Shown here piece after piece: positions 1-10,054 of a stretch of 64,000 nucleotides of DNA. Source of the DNA: Bubalus kerabau (Eukaryota > Chordata > Mammalia > Artiodactyla > Bovidae); assembly GCF_029407905.1 (NCBI RefSeq), contig NC_073646.1:15022001-15086000 (forward strand), written 5' to 3'. The position numbers and the translations under genes are program-made. Each line of letters starts with the position of its first letter. Position 1 is the stretch's first letter. The notes below the pieces were generated by a model. The model worked only from the letters and a program-made list of their open reading frames with translations, had not been told where the DNA came from and searched no databases.

Positions 1-123
1 AGTGCCTCAGCTTCCTCTGTTTTTCCATCTCAGAAAAGGGCACCACCAAATAGCCAAGATTATCCTAGAACTTGTCCTTGACTCTTCTCTTCCTCCTCAC
101 ATCCATGCAATTGTCTTTAGCTT

Positions 124-330
124 GTTGTTTAGTTGCTAAGTTATTTCTGACTGTTTTGCAACCCCAGGGACTGTAACCAACCAGGCTCCTCTGTCCATGG
201 GATTCTTCAGGAAAGAATACTGGAGTGGGTTGCTATTTCCTTCTCCAGGGGATCGTCCCAACCAGGGATCGAACCTGGGTCTCCTGCATTGCAGGCAGAT
301 TCTTTATTGTCTGAGCCACCGGGGAAGCCC
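124..330 (-). mobile_element. Bov-tA SINE
   Basis: Reverse complement of the ruminant tRNA-derived SINE: plus-strand text ends ...GAGCCACCGGGGAAGCCC, the tRNA-like head, and begins with the ...GACTGAGCAACTAA-like tail. Confidence 0.9.
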
Positions 331-459
331 CAAGTCTTTTAACTTCAACCTCCTAAACTTCTCTAGAATCTGTCCACACCCCCATCTTCCCACCACCCAG
401 TGTTGCCCCTCTAGCTTGTCTTGGTCAACTGCAGTGGTTTCGTAACTAGCCTCCTTAGC

Positions 460-1010
460 ACTGGCTGTTCTCCACACAGTGGCCACGTGATTTTCTGAAT
501 AATGCAAACCTAATTGTCATTTCCCTCCTTAAAACCATTTCCAAGGCCTTAAGGACAACATCCATGTTCTTTCACATGGTTTCAAAGGCCCAGTCAGATC
601 TGGCCCCTTCCCATATCCCTGGCTTCGTCCCACCTGCTTGCTGGGGTCCCTCTTTGAACTGGGGCTGCAGAAAGATTCTTTGATGTTTTTTAGTTCTTGC
701 CATGCTCTCTGTTGGCATCTCTCCTGGACCTTCTCGCATTCTTCTTGTGCCAAGAACTTCTCAGATCTGCCAGCCTTTCTCTGGTCTACCTGTGCACCAC
801 TCTCTCAAGTCAAAATGACCTCCTTAAAGAGCAAATCTAACCAGGTGTGCTGCTTCCAAGTGTAAAACTCCCCTGCATCGTCCCCTCCATCCTCACAGTC
901 TCAGGGCTTGGACCTGGGTTTCAAAGGCTCACTCCATCCAGCCCCTGCATACCTCTCCCACCTCCCTTCTCACTGCTGCTCCAGCTTTAGATCCTTGCTT
1001 ACACCATCAC
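460..1010 (+). mobile_element. L2 LINE 3' region, diverged
   Basis: Phrases such as TCATTTCCCTCCTTAAAACC, CAAAGGCCCAGTCAGATCTG and CACTGCTGCTCCAGC follow the L2 3' consensus order as I know it, with heavy divergence. No gene in this stretch. Confidence 0.5.
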
Positions 1011-1244
1011 TTAAAGGAACAAACTGAGTAGGAGCAGCTGGAAACACTAGGCAGTGTCAAGGAGGGCATGGGACACAGCATCCAGCTCGACCCAGAGGCT
1101 GTGAGACCTTAAGAACTTTGTGAAAAGGGCCCACAGGACTTTGCAACAGGATGGGATCGCTGCGAGCATTTTAGCAAGGGGCTGGTGTGGAAGCCCAACG
1201 CATCAGGCAGGGGAGTGCTCCCTTACACTCTTTCCCATCAGACG

Positions 1245-1365
1245 GAGGGTTCATCACCTGTATTTGGCAGATGGGGAACTGAGGCTCAGAGAGGGGAAGT
1301 GACTAGCCCAAAGTCACACAGCATGTAAGTGTAGAGCCAGGGCTTGAGTCAGAGAGCTGGGTGAG
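1245..1365 (+). mobile_element. MIR SINE
   Basis: Core GGGGAACTGAGGCTCAGAGA, then AAGTCACACAGCATGTAAGT and AGAGCCAGGGCTTGAGTC, the classic MIR body. Confidence 0.8.
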
Positions 1366-1667
1366 ACTCAAGCACGGGATGTTTATTTCTCATTTCTAAT
1401 CCCAGCGTCATCATCACTCCACTCCCTGTTGAGCTGTACTCATAGGTGACTCATGGCCACGCCAGCAAATCGCTGAGCCCCTTACGAACCTTTCCATTCC
1501 ATGCTGACTGGACAGCCCTGGGCTGCAGGGGCTCAATGACTGAACTCATCTGCAGCTCCAGGAGAAGCAGTTAGAACATGTCCAGGGCCACCTGCCGAGA
1601 CTCGGGACAGCTGAGTGGGCACCAGGGGCTGGGGCGAGACACTCAGGAACGCTGGTTTGAGGAGCAC

Positions 1668-1810
1668 ATGTCCTGTCCCCTTTCTGTTCATGTGTTCGTG
1701 AATTCCACCTGCGAATGCAGCCCTCGGCAGGTACCAGGGAACACAGCGATGAACAGGGGTAGTCCTGTCTTCAGGTACCTGACGTTCCAGGGAGGGAGAC
1801 GTTGTCTAAC
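1668..1810 (+). mobile_element. Old mammalian repeat (L2/MIR-class), diverged
   Basis: CAGGTACCAGGGAACACAGC-GATGAACA resembles the common L2-class sequence around 'gggatacagcagtgaaca'. Family assignment is tentative. Confidence 0.35.
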
Positions 1811-1914
1811 AGGAGGGTGGAGGAGGCCCCCTATCCGATGTTAAGTCTGAACAAAACCCACTGCCCAGCAGGATTAACTGCAGGGAAGAGAAGATAGACA
1901 CTGATGAAGGGCTC

Positions 1915-2060
1915 CAGCCTGCCAGGTTAAGATCCCCACTCAACACTCTATATGTGAGCTGGGGTGGTTCCTTCACCTCTCTGGGCCTCAGTGTCCAGAT
2001 CTGTGAAATGGAGAGAACCGTGGAGGGTTAAACGAGATGGTGCATGGGAAGGGGTTGCGC
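1915..2060 (-). mobile_element. MIR SINE
   Basis: TTCACCTCTCTGGGCCTCAG with a following GTGAAATGGAGA is the reverse-strand MIR core. Confidence 0.65.
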
Positions 2061-2508
2061 AAACCATGCAGTGAAGTGGATGTGTACTGCCCACATCTGC
2101 ACGTAGGAAGCAAGCCCAACCTGGGTCCTGCCCTCATGAAGCTGATGGTGAGCAGAGCCATGGATACACTGCCAAGTGACAAAGCTGCTGTGACCTAAAT
2201 GTCCACCGAGCTCAGTTTCATGTGCTTCCCCAGTGTCCGCACTGTCCCAGGCATGCAGTCACACCCAACCGACTGCACCCCGCCTCGCTCTACACACCCT
2301 CACATCCTCCCCACACCTGTCCCCTCCCTCTACTTCTGCCAAGTCCATGTGGAATCAGCCTCAGAAAGTGATGCTGAATCGAATCCCAGAGGTTTGGGTT
2401 AAGTAGAAAATAGCAGCCTTATTGCTTTGCCAGGCAAAGGGGGAAACAGTGGGCTCATGCCTTTCAAAATTGTATGTCCCAACCCGGGAGGAGTCATAGC
2501 AATAGTTC

Positions 2509-3036
2509 AAGGGTGGGGTTGCTGACAAGATTTATGTGTGTGCAGGTCTCCTCCTTTCAAATTGTGGCGCTGGAGAAGATTCTTGGGAGTCCTTTGAATA
2601 GCAAGGAGATCTGATCAGTCAATCCTAAAGGAAATCAATCCTGAATATTTATTGGAAGGACTGATGGTGAAGCTCCAATACTTTGGCCACCTAATGCGAA
2701 GAGACAACTCATTCGAAAAGACCCTGATGCTGGGAATGATTGAGGGCAGAAGGAGAAGAGGGCAGCAGAGGATGAGATGGTTGGATGGCATCACTGACTC
2801 AACAGACATGAGTTTGAGTAAGCTCCAGGAGATAGTGAAGGACAGGGAGGCCTGGTGTGCTGCTGTCTATGGGGTCACAAAGAGTCAGACACAACTGAGC
2901 AACTGAACAACAACCCTGGAAACAGGGAGAGGTTATAGAGTCAGGCAGAGGTATGTGATAAGGACGAAGGCAGTAACAGTCTTGCATTCTTCTTTCTTCT
3001 GCAAAGTTTCAAAAGGGTGGGGTTGCTGACAAGATT
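2509..3036. repeat. 24-bp direct repeats flanking a BovB-containing segment
   Basis: AAGGGTGGGGTTGCTGACAA and the following GATT occur at 2509-2532 and identically at 3013-3036. Between them lie a 5'-truncated BovB end and about 100 bp of unrelated sequence. The right copy abuts a Bov-tA SINE. Confidence 0.85.
2555..2912 (+). mobile_element. BovB (RTE) LINE, 5'-truncated
   Basis: Carries the degraded C-terminal frame of the BovB ORF (LMRRDNSFEKTLMLGMIEGR, WLDGITDSTDMSLSKLQ) and the 3' tail ...GACACAACTGAGCAACTGAA. Confidence 0.9.
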
Positions 3037-3240
3037 GGGCTTCCCTGCTGGCTCAGACATAAAGAATCTGCCTGCAGTGTGGGAGACCTGGGTTCGATCC
3101 CTGGGTTGGGAAGATCCCCTGGAGGAGGGCATAGCAACCCATCCAGTATTCTTGCCTGGAGAATCCCATGGACGGAGGAGCTTGGCGAGCTACAGTCATG
3201 GGGCCACAAAGAGTCGGACACGACTGAGCGACTAAGCACA
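3037..3240 (+). mobile_element. Bov-tA SINE
   Basis: GGGCTTCCCTGCTGGCTCAG head to ACACGACTGAGCGACTAAGC tail, plus orientation. Confidence 0.9.
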
Positions 3241-3551
3241 GCTCAGAGTCTCAGGTGGTCAGGTCTTCTAATCTTCTCTGGTCGCTTTAAACTTGCCACA
3301 GGTTGTTTCTTGGCTGCTCCTCTCTTGATTAACAACTGTTTGAATCTGCCCTTTAGAACTCAGGGAAGGTCACAGAGGCTGAATGAAAGCTGTTTCCTAT
3401 AATCGAAGAAATGGGGGACACAGGCTTTGTGCCCAGGAGCCCCACAGGGCTCGGCATCAAGGTGACAATTCCTGATCAACCAGTTTTTGATTTCAAGACT
3501 TGTTTTGGTGACATTGGGCTTGGTGTAAGTATTCCATTTAGGGCCTGTTGT

Positions 3552-3848
3552 CTTGTTTTTTAATTTATATTTTGGCTACACTGGGTCTTCGCTGCTGTAT
3601 GCAGGCTTTCTCTAGTTGCAGCGAGGGGTGTCTACTCTCGAGTTGCGGTGCTCAGGCTTCTCTTATTGCAGAGACCGGTTCTAGGCGCATGAGCTTCAGT
3701 AGTTCCAGCTCAGGGCCTTTAGAGTGTGGGCTCAGTTGTTGGGGCCCACAGGCTTAGAGGCTCCAAGGCATGTGGGATCTTCCCAGGTCAGGGCTTGAAC
3801 TGGAGTCCCCTGCATTGGCTTTATCCACTGCACCACCAGGGAAGTCCC
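3552..3848 (-). mobile_element. CHR SINE (cetartiodactyl tRNA-derived)
   Basis: Ends ...CACTGCACCACCAGGGAAGTCC and begins with TTTTGGCTACACTGGGTCTT; reverse of the long CHR form. Confidence 0.75.
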
Positions 3849-4323
3849 TGTTGTCTTGTTTTTAACAGTTCTTTTTGGTTGTAGAAGACCAAAATTGAAG
3901 CCAAGCTTGCAAAACATAAGGGTGCTTTCTGGCTCCTGGGACATCCTGAGATGTCCCCAAATCTAAGGTACCAGCAGGTCCAGGGATTCAAAGGATATCA
4001 CCTGGACCTGTTTTCCATGTTTTGCTACCTCTCCATGCTGGCTTTGTCCAGCTATAAAGCTCCCAGCTTCCATTCCCCGAGCCTCCTGGAGAAAAAAATC
4101 CAGCGATTTCAACAAAGAATGCCCGCCTGGAGTCTGGGTCACATGCCCAGTCCCGAATCACTTGCTGGAGCAGAGGGTGCCGATCACTCTCAGCCGAGCT
4201 GGGGTCCAAAGGCTGATCTGGAGAGGGGGTGGTGATGTCAGTCCAGTTGTGCCAGAAGAGGAGAGAAGAGATGCTGGGAAGTTAAAAACACAGGTCTGCA
4301 GCATTTTAGAGGATAAGAAACAA

Positions 4324-4480
4324 GACTTCCCTGGCAGTCCAGTGGTTAAGACTCTGAGCTTCCACTGCATGGGGCACAGGTTCGATCCCTGGTTGGGGAA
4401 CTAAGATCTTGTATCCCACACATCACAGAACAAGCACCACTACCCACCTGCCCCACTCCCCCACCAAAAAAAATAAAAAA
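4324..4480 (+). mobile_element. CHR SINE, short form
   Basis: GACTTCCCTGGCAGTCCAGT head, GGTTCGATCCCTGGTTGGGG B-box region, A-rich tail to 4480. Confidence 0.85.
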
Positions 4481-4834
4481 CAGGCTTTCAGAGCAGGGCA
4501 GAGATTTGCTAAGGTCATTAGCGAGCTCACTGAAGCCTGGACAGAACTCAGAGCCCTTGGTCTGACTCAGTGCCCTTACCTGGCTCTTGACTTGCTTTAC
4601 CCACAAGCTGTTTGTTTATTCAGGTTTGAACAGCAACTATCTACCCACAGAAACCACAGTCTATGGATTTGGAGGGAAGAAACCCCTAAGAAAGCATTTC
4701 TGTGGCTTCAGGATCCAAGCACAGCATTGCCCTGGGCCATTCAGCTCTGAGTTAACTGTCCCAGTTAGAGACCTCAACCCCCAGAAAGGCTCCAGAGCCT
4801 GTTTAGCCATGTTAAAATGGATTTTTTATTTTGA

Positions 4835-5418
4835 AATCTTTTCTTCTTTTGTGGCTGTATCTTGCAGCCAACAATGGTCCGTCTAGTCAAAGCTATGGTT
4901 TTTCCAGTAGTCATGTATGGATGTGAGAGTTGGACTATAAAGAAAGCTGAGTGCCAAAGAATTGATGCTTTTCAACTGTGGTGCTGGAGAAGGCTCTTGA
5001 GAGTCCCTTGGACTGCAAGGAGATCCAACCAGTCCATCCTAAAGGAAATCAGTCCTGAATTTTCATTGGAAGGACTAATGCTGAAGCTGAAGCTCCCATA
5101 CTTTGGCCACCTGATGCAAAGAACTGACTCATTGGAAAAGACCTTGATGCTGGGAAAGGTTGAAGGCAGGAGGAGAAGGCAGAAGGATGAGATGGTTGGC
5201 TGGCATCACTGACTCAATGGACATGAGTTTGAGTAAACTCCAGGAGTTGGTGATGGACAGGGAGGCCTGGCGTGCTGCAGTCCATGGGGTCGCAGAGTTG
5301 GACACGACTCAGCAACTGAACTGAACTGAACTTGCAGCTTGTGGGATCTCAGTTCCCCAACCAGGGACTGAACGCAGGACCCAGCAGTGAAAACCGGGAA
5401 TCCTAACCACTGAGCCAC
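4835..5418 (-). mobile_element. CHR SINE split by a BovB insertion
   Basis: The two halves (about 4835-4868 and 5331-5418) are parts of one minus-strand CHR copy: GTGGCTGTATCTTGCAGC on the left resumes as CTTGCAGCTTGTGGGATCTC on the right. CTTGCAGC is repeated at the junctions. Confidence 0.75.
4869..5330 (+). mobile_element. BovB LINE, 5'-truncated, nested in CHR SINE
   Basis: Encodes the broken C-terminal part of the BovB reverse transcriptase ORF (AMVFPVVMYGCESWTIKKAE, AFQLWCWRRLLRVPWTARRS). The 8-bp CTTGCAGC at 4861-4868 and 5331-5338 is its target-site duplication. Confidence 0.9.
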
Positions 5419-5426
5419 AAAGTGGT

Positions 5427-5630
5427 GATTTAGTCACTAAGTAGTATCTGACTCTTGTGACCCCATGGGCTGTAGCCCACCAGGCTCCTCTGTCCATGAG
5501 ATTTCCCAGGCAAGAATACTGGAGTGGGTTGCCCTTTCCTTCTCCAGAGGCACTTCCCAACCCAGGGATCAGACCCAGGTCTCCTGCATTGCAGGCGGAT
5601 TCTTTACTGACTGAAACACCAGGGAAGCCC
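5427..5630 (-). mobile_element. Bov-tA SINE
   Basis: TTTAGTCACTAAGTAGTATC tail-complement to ACACCAGGGAAGCCC head-complement. Confidence 0.9.
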
Positions 5631-6371
5631 TTGGGCCACCAGAGAAGTCCTCTGTTTTGAAATAATTTTGAACTTACAGAAGCTGTCTTTAAAACAGTGC
5701 AAAGAACCCCTGTACACTCTATGAGGCAGTCACTAGTTGCTAGCGTTTTGCTGCATGCTCTTTATCATTTTATTTCCAAGAATGACTTCAGTTGCAGACA
5801 TGATGTTGCTTTACCCTTAAATTCTTCAGCCTGTATTAAAGACCAAGGGTGCTCCTTTCTATTATAGCACAATTCTCAAAATCCAGAGGCACAAGACTAT
5901 TACCTAGTATATACATATTATCCATGGTCCCAGTCATTCTCACTATGGCAATCCTCCTCCACGCTATGGGATCTGGTCCAGGAACAAACTTGCTTTTTGT
6001 TGCCCTCTTTAACCTCCTTCAGTCTTTTCGAATCTCTTGATGCTGAGAGCTTTGCAGCACCTAGGCCAGTGGTTTTATAACTAACCTGGTCCGTTGGACA
6101 CTTTAGTCAATAGAAATTGATGAGAGTCCAGACGAGGAATTCAGGGAAGAGTTAAAGGGGACTTCTACGGCAGCAGAGGGGAGGGGAACAAGAAACAGGG
6201 GCCCAAGAGCTGGAGGGCTGGTTCCTTAACTACAGTGAAGGTGGGGGCAAATCTGTGGATGGAGCTGGCGGGGTGTCTTAGGTGGTCTGCCCACCCCTCT
6301 GGTGGTGCTGTGTGCAGGAATCACGTGCTTTTGCTCCCGGCACCTCAGAAGTGACAGTCTGTGGCCTTGAA

Positions 6372-6587
6372 GATGTGCTGTGTGCTCATTCGTGTCTGAC
6401 TCTGTGACCCCATGGACTGTGGCCCACCAGGCTCCTCTGTCCATGGGGCTTTCCAGGCAAGAATACTGGAGTGGGTTGCCATTTCCTCCTCCAGGGGATC
6501 TTCCCGACCCAGGGATCGAACCCACGTCTCTTGCATCTCCTTCACTGATAGGCAGGTTCTTTACCACTAGTGCCACCTGGGAAGTAC
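6372..6587 (-). mobile_element. Bov-tA SINE
   Basis: Reverse-oriented copy with GACCCAGGGATCGAACCCAC (B-box complement) and GCCACCTGGGAAGTACC at the head end. Confidence 0.9.
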
Positions 6588-6606
6588 CAATAACGAGTGA
6601 GTGAGT

Positions 6607-6810
6607 GACAGTCGCTCAGTCATATCTGACTTTTTTCGACCCCATGGACTGTAGCCTGCCAGTGTCCTTTTTTCATGGAATTCTCTAGGCAAGAATCCTG
6701 GAATGGGAAGCTGTTCCCTTCTCCAGGGGACCTTTCCAACCCAGGGATCGAACCCAGGTCTCTCACACTGCAGGCAGATTCTTTACCATCTGAGCCACCA
6801 GGGAAGCCCA
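6607..6810 (-). mobile_element. Bov-tA SINE
   Basis: Second reverse-oriented copy, about 20 bp beyond the previous one, ending GAGCCACCAGGGAAGCCC. Confidence 0.9.
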
Positions 6811-6855
6811 TGTGGGCTTTCTATACCTTATTGTTCATGATTACCCTGACTGCTT

Positions 6856-7116
6856 TTAGTCCCTTATTGTTGCTTATTTAGTCGCTAAGTCATGTCTGAC
6901 TCTTTGCAATCGCATGGACTGCAGCATGCCAGGCTTCCCTATCCTTCACCATCTCCCGGAGCTTACTCAAACTCATGTCCATCGAGTTGGTGACGCCATC
7001 CAACCATCCCATCCTCTGCTGCCCCCTTCTCCTCCTGCCCTCAATCTTTTCCAGCATCAGGGTTTTTTCCAATGAGTCGACTCTTCCCATCAGGTGGCTG
7101 AGGTATTAGTCCCTTA
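6856..7116 (-). mobile_element. BovB LINE 3' end with target-site duplication
   Basis: Reverse-strand BovB tail and ORF end (frame SLEKTLMLEKIEGRRRRGQQ on the minus strand). TTAGTCCCTTA flanks it at 6856-6866 and 7106-7116. Confidence 0.9.
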
Positions 7117-8529
7117 CAGTTCCTTTGTATTCTGTTGCTCGAGACAGTTTTCCAGGGGGCACTTGCAAGCACTCTGGTGGGGGTCGGGGTGGTCTCAGGT
7201 CCCCACCTGTCTCAGTTTTAGCCGACAGCCCACATTTTAAACATGTTTCCCTGGTGATTCTAATGCCCTCTCTGATCTGAGAATCACCACCCAGAAGGGT
7301 CTTCCTGTTTGAGCCCAGAGCCCTGCTGCTGTCAAGGAGGCAGGAAAATATGACTGGGCCAGCCTCTTACTCACCAGGGTCCCCACACCTGGCTCAGTGC
7401 CCGGGACCCAGTGGGGCTCAGTAAAGATGAGCCCTGGGAGGTGTGCAGGCCAGGGGCTCCGGCCCAGCTATGCCATGGAGTGGCTGGGGCAACGGCCCAC
7501 CCTTTCCAGCCTCACTCTCCCCATTTGTAACCTCAGTGTGGGGGTGGAGGCTTGCAGCTTTGAAGCTTGTTTGTTGACCCTTGGAAGGTTGAGCCAGGGC
7601 ACCCCTTTCCTCCCGCACTGGGAGCTGGACCTCCAATGTCAGTCACTCACTCAAATTCATCAGATGTAAATAAATTGTTTATGTAAATTCATTGACGGGA
7701 ACTACGACTTGCTTCTGACTGATGGCATTTGGCAAACATGATGGGAAGTCATTTCCTTAATTAGGTTACATCATACAAGGCTCCCTCTTAGAGGACTGGA
7801 AATTCTCCCTGCTGGCTTGAACTGAGCTGCCATTCTGGGGAGGCCCATGTGGCCAGCCTCTGGGGTCTGCAGATGGCTTCCTGCTCACAGCCCACAGAAT
7901 CTGGGGCCCTCAGTTGGGCCGGGAGGGCAAGGGGGAGGGTCAGCAGGTGCCAGGCCCCAGAATCCGTGTGCAAAACAGCACTGGTCTCCCCACGTACAGA
8001 CGTGAAACAGGCTCTATTTTAGAACACAGATTTATTTTCTGAAACATCTTTCTTGATTCCATGTCTGGCCCAGACACACCAGACTCAGCCAACCCCAAGG
8101 GCGGGGCCTCTGCAGCCTGTGGATGGGTCTGTCTGCACTCACTGTGACTAAGAAGGTCTGCAGGGAGAAAGGGGGCGGGGGGCAGTTCTCTCACACCAGG
8201 CCCTGCATCAGGAAGACTTTCAGCAGAGGCGGAAGGGCCACCCCCAACCTCTGCAGCGCCCCCAGCTGGTTCACCAGCATGGGATGAGGGGCCCAGTGGC
8301 TGGGTCCTTAGCCTCAACTACGGATGTTTCTTCCCCTTTCCTCCTCTGGACCCTGAACTCCCCATTTCCAGATCCTTCCTTTCCAGGACCTGTGGATCGT
8401 TCTCTTCATCTCACTGAGAGAAGGTCTGGCCCTCGATCTCTGATCTTGTCCCACACGCCTGAAAATTGAGGGGCTTGCTTTCCCACCAGTTCTGAATTTG
8501 CCGACTGCATCCCAAAGGCAGCCAAAGTG
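7117..8529. other. Unique intergenic sequence
   Basis: No gene, RNA or recognisable repeat seen. The ORFs present are short and lack family features. Confidence 0.5.
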
Positions 8530-8738
8530 TGAGGTGCTGATTGCTCAGTTATGTCTGAGTCTTGCGACTCCATGGACTATAGCCCACCAGGCGCCTCTGT
8601 CCATGGGACTCTCCAAGCAAGAATACTGGAGGGGGTAGCCATTCCATCTCTGGGTGAACTTCCCAATCTAGGAATCGAACCCAGTTCTCCTGCATTGCAG
8701 GAAGATTCTTTACTGTCTGAGCCACCAGGGAAGCCCAA
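8530..8738 (-). mobile_element. Bov-tA SINE
   Basis: Reverse-oriented; TGCTCAGTTATGTCTGAGTC to GAGCCACCAGGGAAGCCC. Confidence 0.9.
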
Positions 8739-10050
8739 AGGCAACCAGATCTCCTCATATTTCCACCTAAGCTTTGCCCCAGGGCTGCCTACCTCCAGGG
8801 AGGGACTAGAACTCTGCTGGGAAAGAGCCTCCACACTCGGGCCTTGCAAGTGCTAATCCAAACAAGCACACTGGATCCGTCTCCACTGCATCTCTCCCCC
8901 AAGAGTGAGACCAGGCTGATGCTGTACCCACACATGCAGCTGGGAGACTGGCCGGCGACTGTAGGAGCCTGAAGTTCAGCCACACAGGAGAGTGTGAGGT
9001 CAAGTAACAAAGTGATGGAGACCCCACTGACTGCTGGTTTACAGGGCAGAGTCAGGTTCCTGCTTCTCCCGAGTCCTAGAGCCACTGTGTGACCTGTCTC
9101 CAGTGCAGACGGGAGCTGTGGCAGGTCACTGCTGTGGGGGGGGCGGGGGTGGGGGCTGGGATGCTTCTGATGCTCTGACGACTCGGACCCTGCCTGAGCG
9201 GCTAGAAACCAGAGAAGCGAAGTCGCAGAGCACGAGGCTCCTCACGGAAGAGGCAACACAGGTCAGCAGCACATCGCAGTCAGTCCTAGAAGTCACAGCC
9301 GTCTCCGCGTGGACAGGTCTGCTTTCACTGACCGTGTCTGCTAGGCTGCTGTCTCCAGGTGGGAAATACAACCAAGACAAATGTGATGCCGTTTCAGCCA
9401 CCGATCGAGACGTTCCAAATTCCCTTGCCCCGACTAAAGGGCACAGCGGCCCGTCAGGTTTTCCGGCAAAAACTGGCTACAGTGAAAGGTGTTTTGAAAG
9501 GACTGCCAAGGTTTTAAAGAGACTATTAGTGTTGAACTTTAAAAAATTGCCCTTCATCAAGAATCAATTTACCTACAAGTTCAAGTCTCTTCTGCATCCT
9601 TTTCAAGATCCTGAGGAGGGTGGTGGAGGGTGGGTGGGGAGTAACAGTGGTCTCAGGAAAAGGGCTTCACAATGGTGAAAGAAATCTTTTCTAAATAGGC
9701 TTATTCAAAAAGCAAGCCTGGCGGTGACTAAAACCAAGGTAGTCTGCAAAATGGATTTCTTTCCCAGGGAGAGAGTTCCCAAGTTTTATAACCAGCGAGT
9801 ATTTTGTGATTATTGTGTTTTCCTCACATGATTATAAGCTGGAGCAAGGCTGGAAACTCCGGAGGGTCCTGACCACAAAGTGCCAATAGTCCAGCCACCT
9901 GTTGGGGCCGGATGCCACATTCAAAGGGGCTCCACGACGTCAGAACCATCTGCTTCCCACCCCACAGATTCCCAGAAGGGATGAGAAGCTGATGGAACTG
10001 AGGGACAATCCCCCACCCCCAAACGAACAGAACACTCACTTGGGGAACTC
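8739..10050. other. Unique intergenic sequence downstream of MARF1
   Basis: No supported gene. A 191-codon open frame on the plus strand (9103-9678) and a G-rich tract at 9136-9160 are discussed in the findings. Confidence 0.5.
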
Positions 10051-10054
10051 AAGT

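Noticed and set aside
3037..3240. tRNA-like heads with A and B boxes in Bov-tA and CHR copies
   Set aside because: They are SINE heads derived from tRNA and lack a complete cloverleaf, so no tRNA gene is called.
4862..5212. Reverse-transcriptase-like frames in BovB copies (also 2652-2906 and 59417-60183)
   Set aside because: Real homology to the BovB ORF end, but each copy is 5'-truncated, frame-broken and typical of dead genomic copies, so they are annotated as mobile elements rather than genes.
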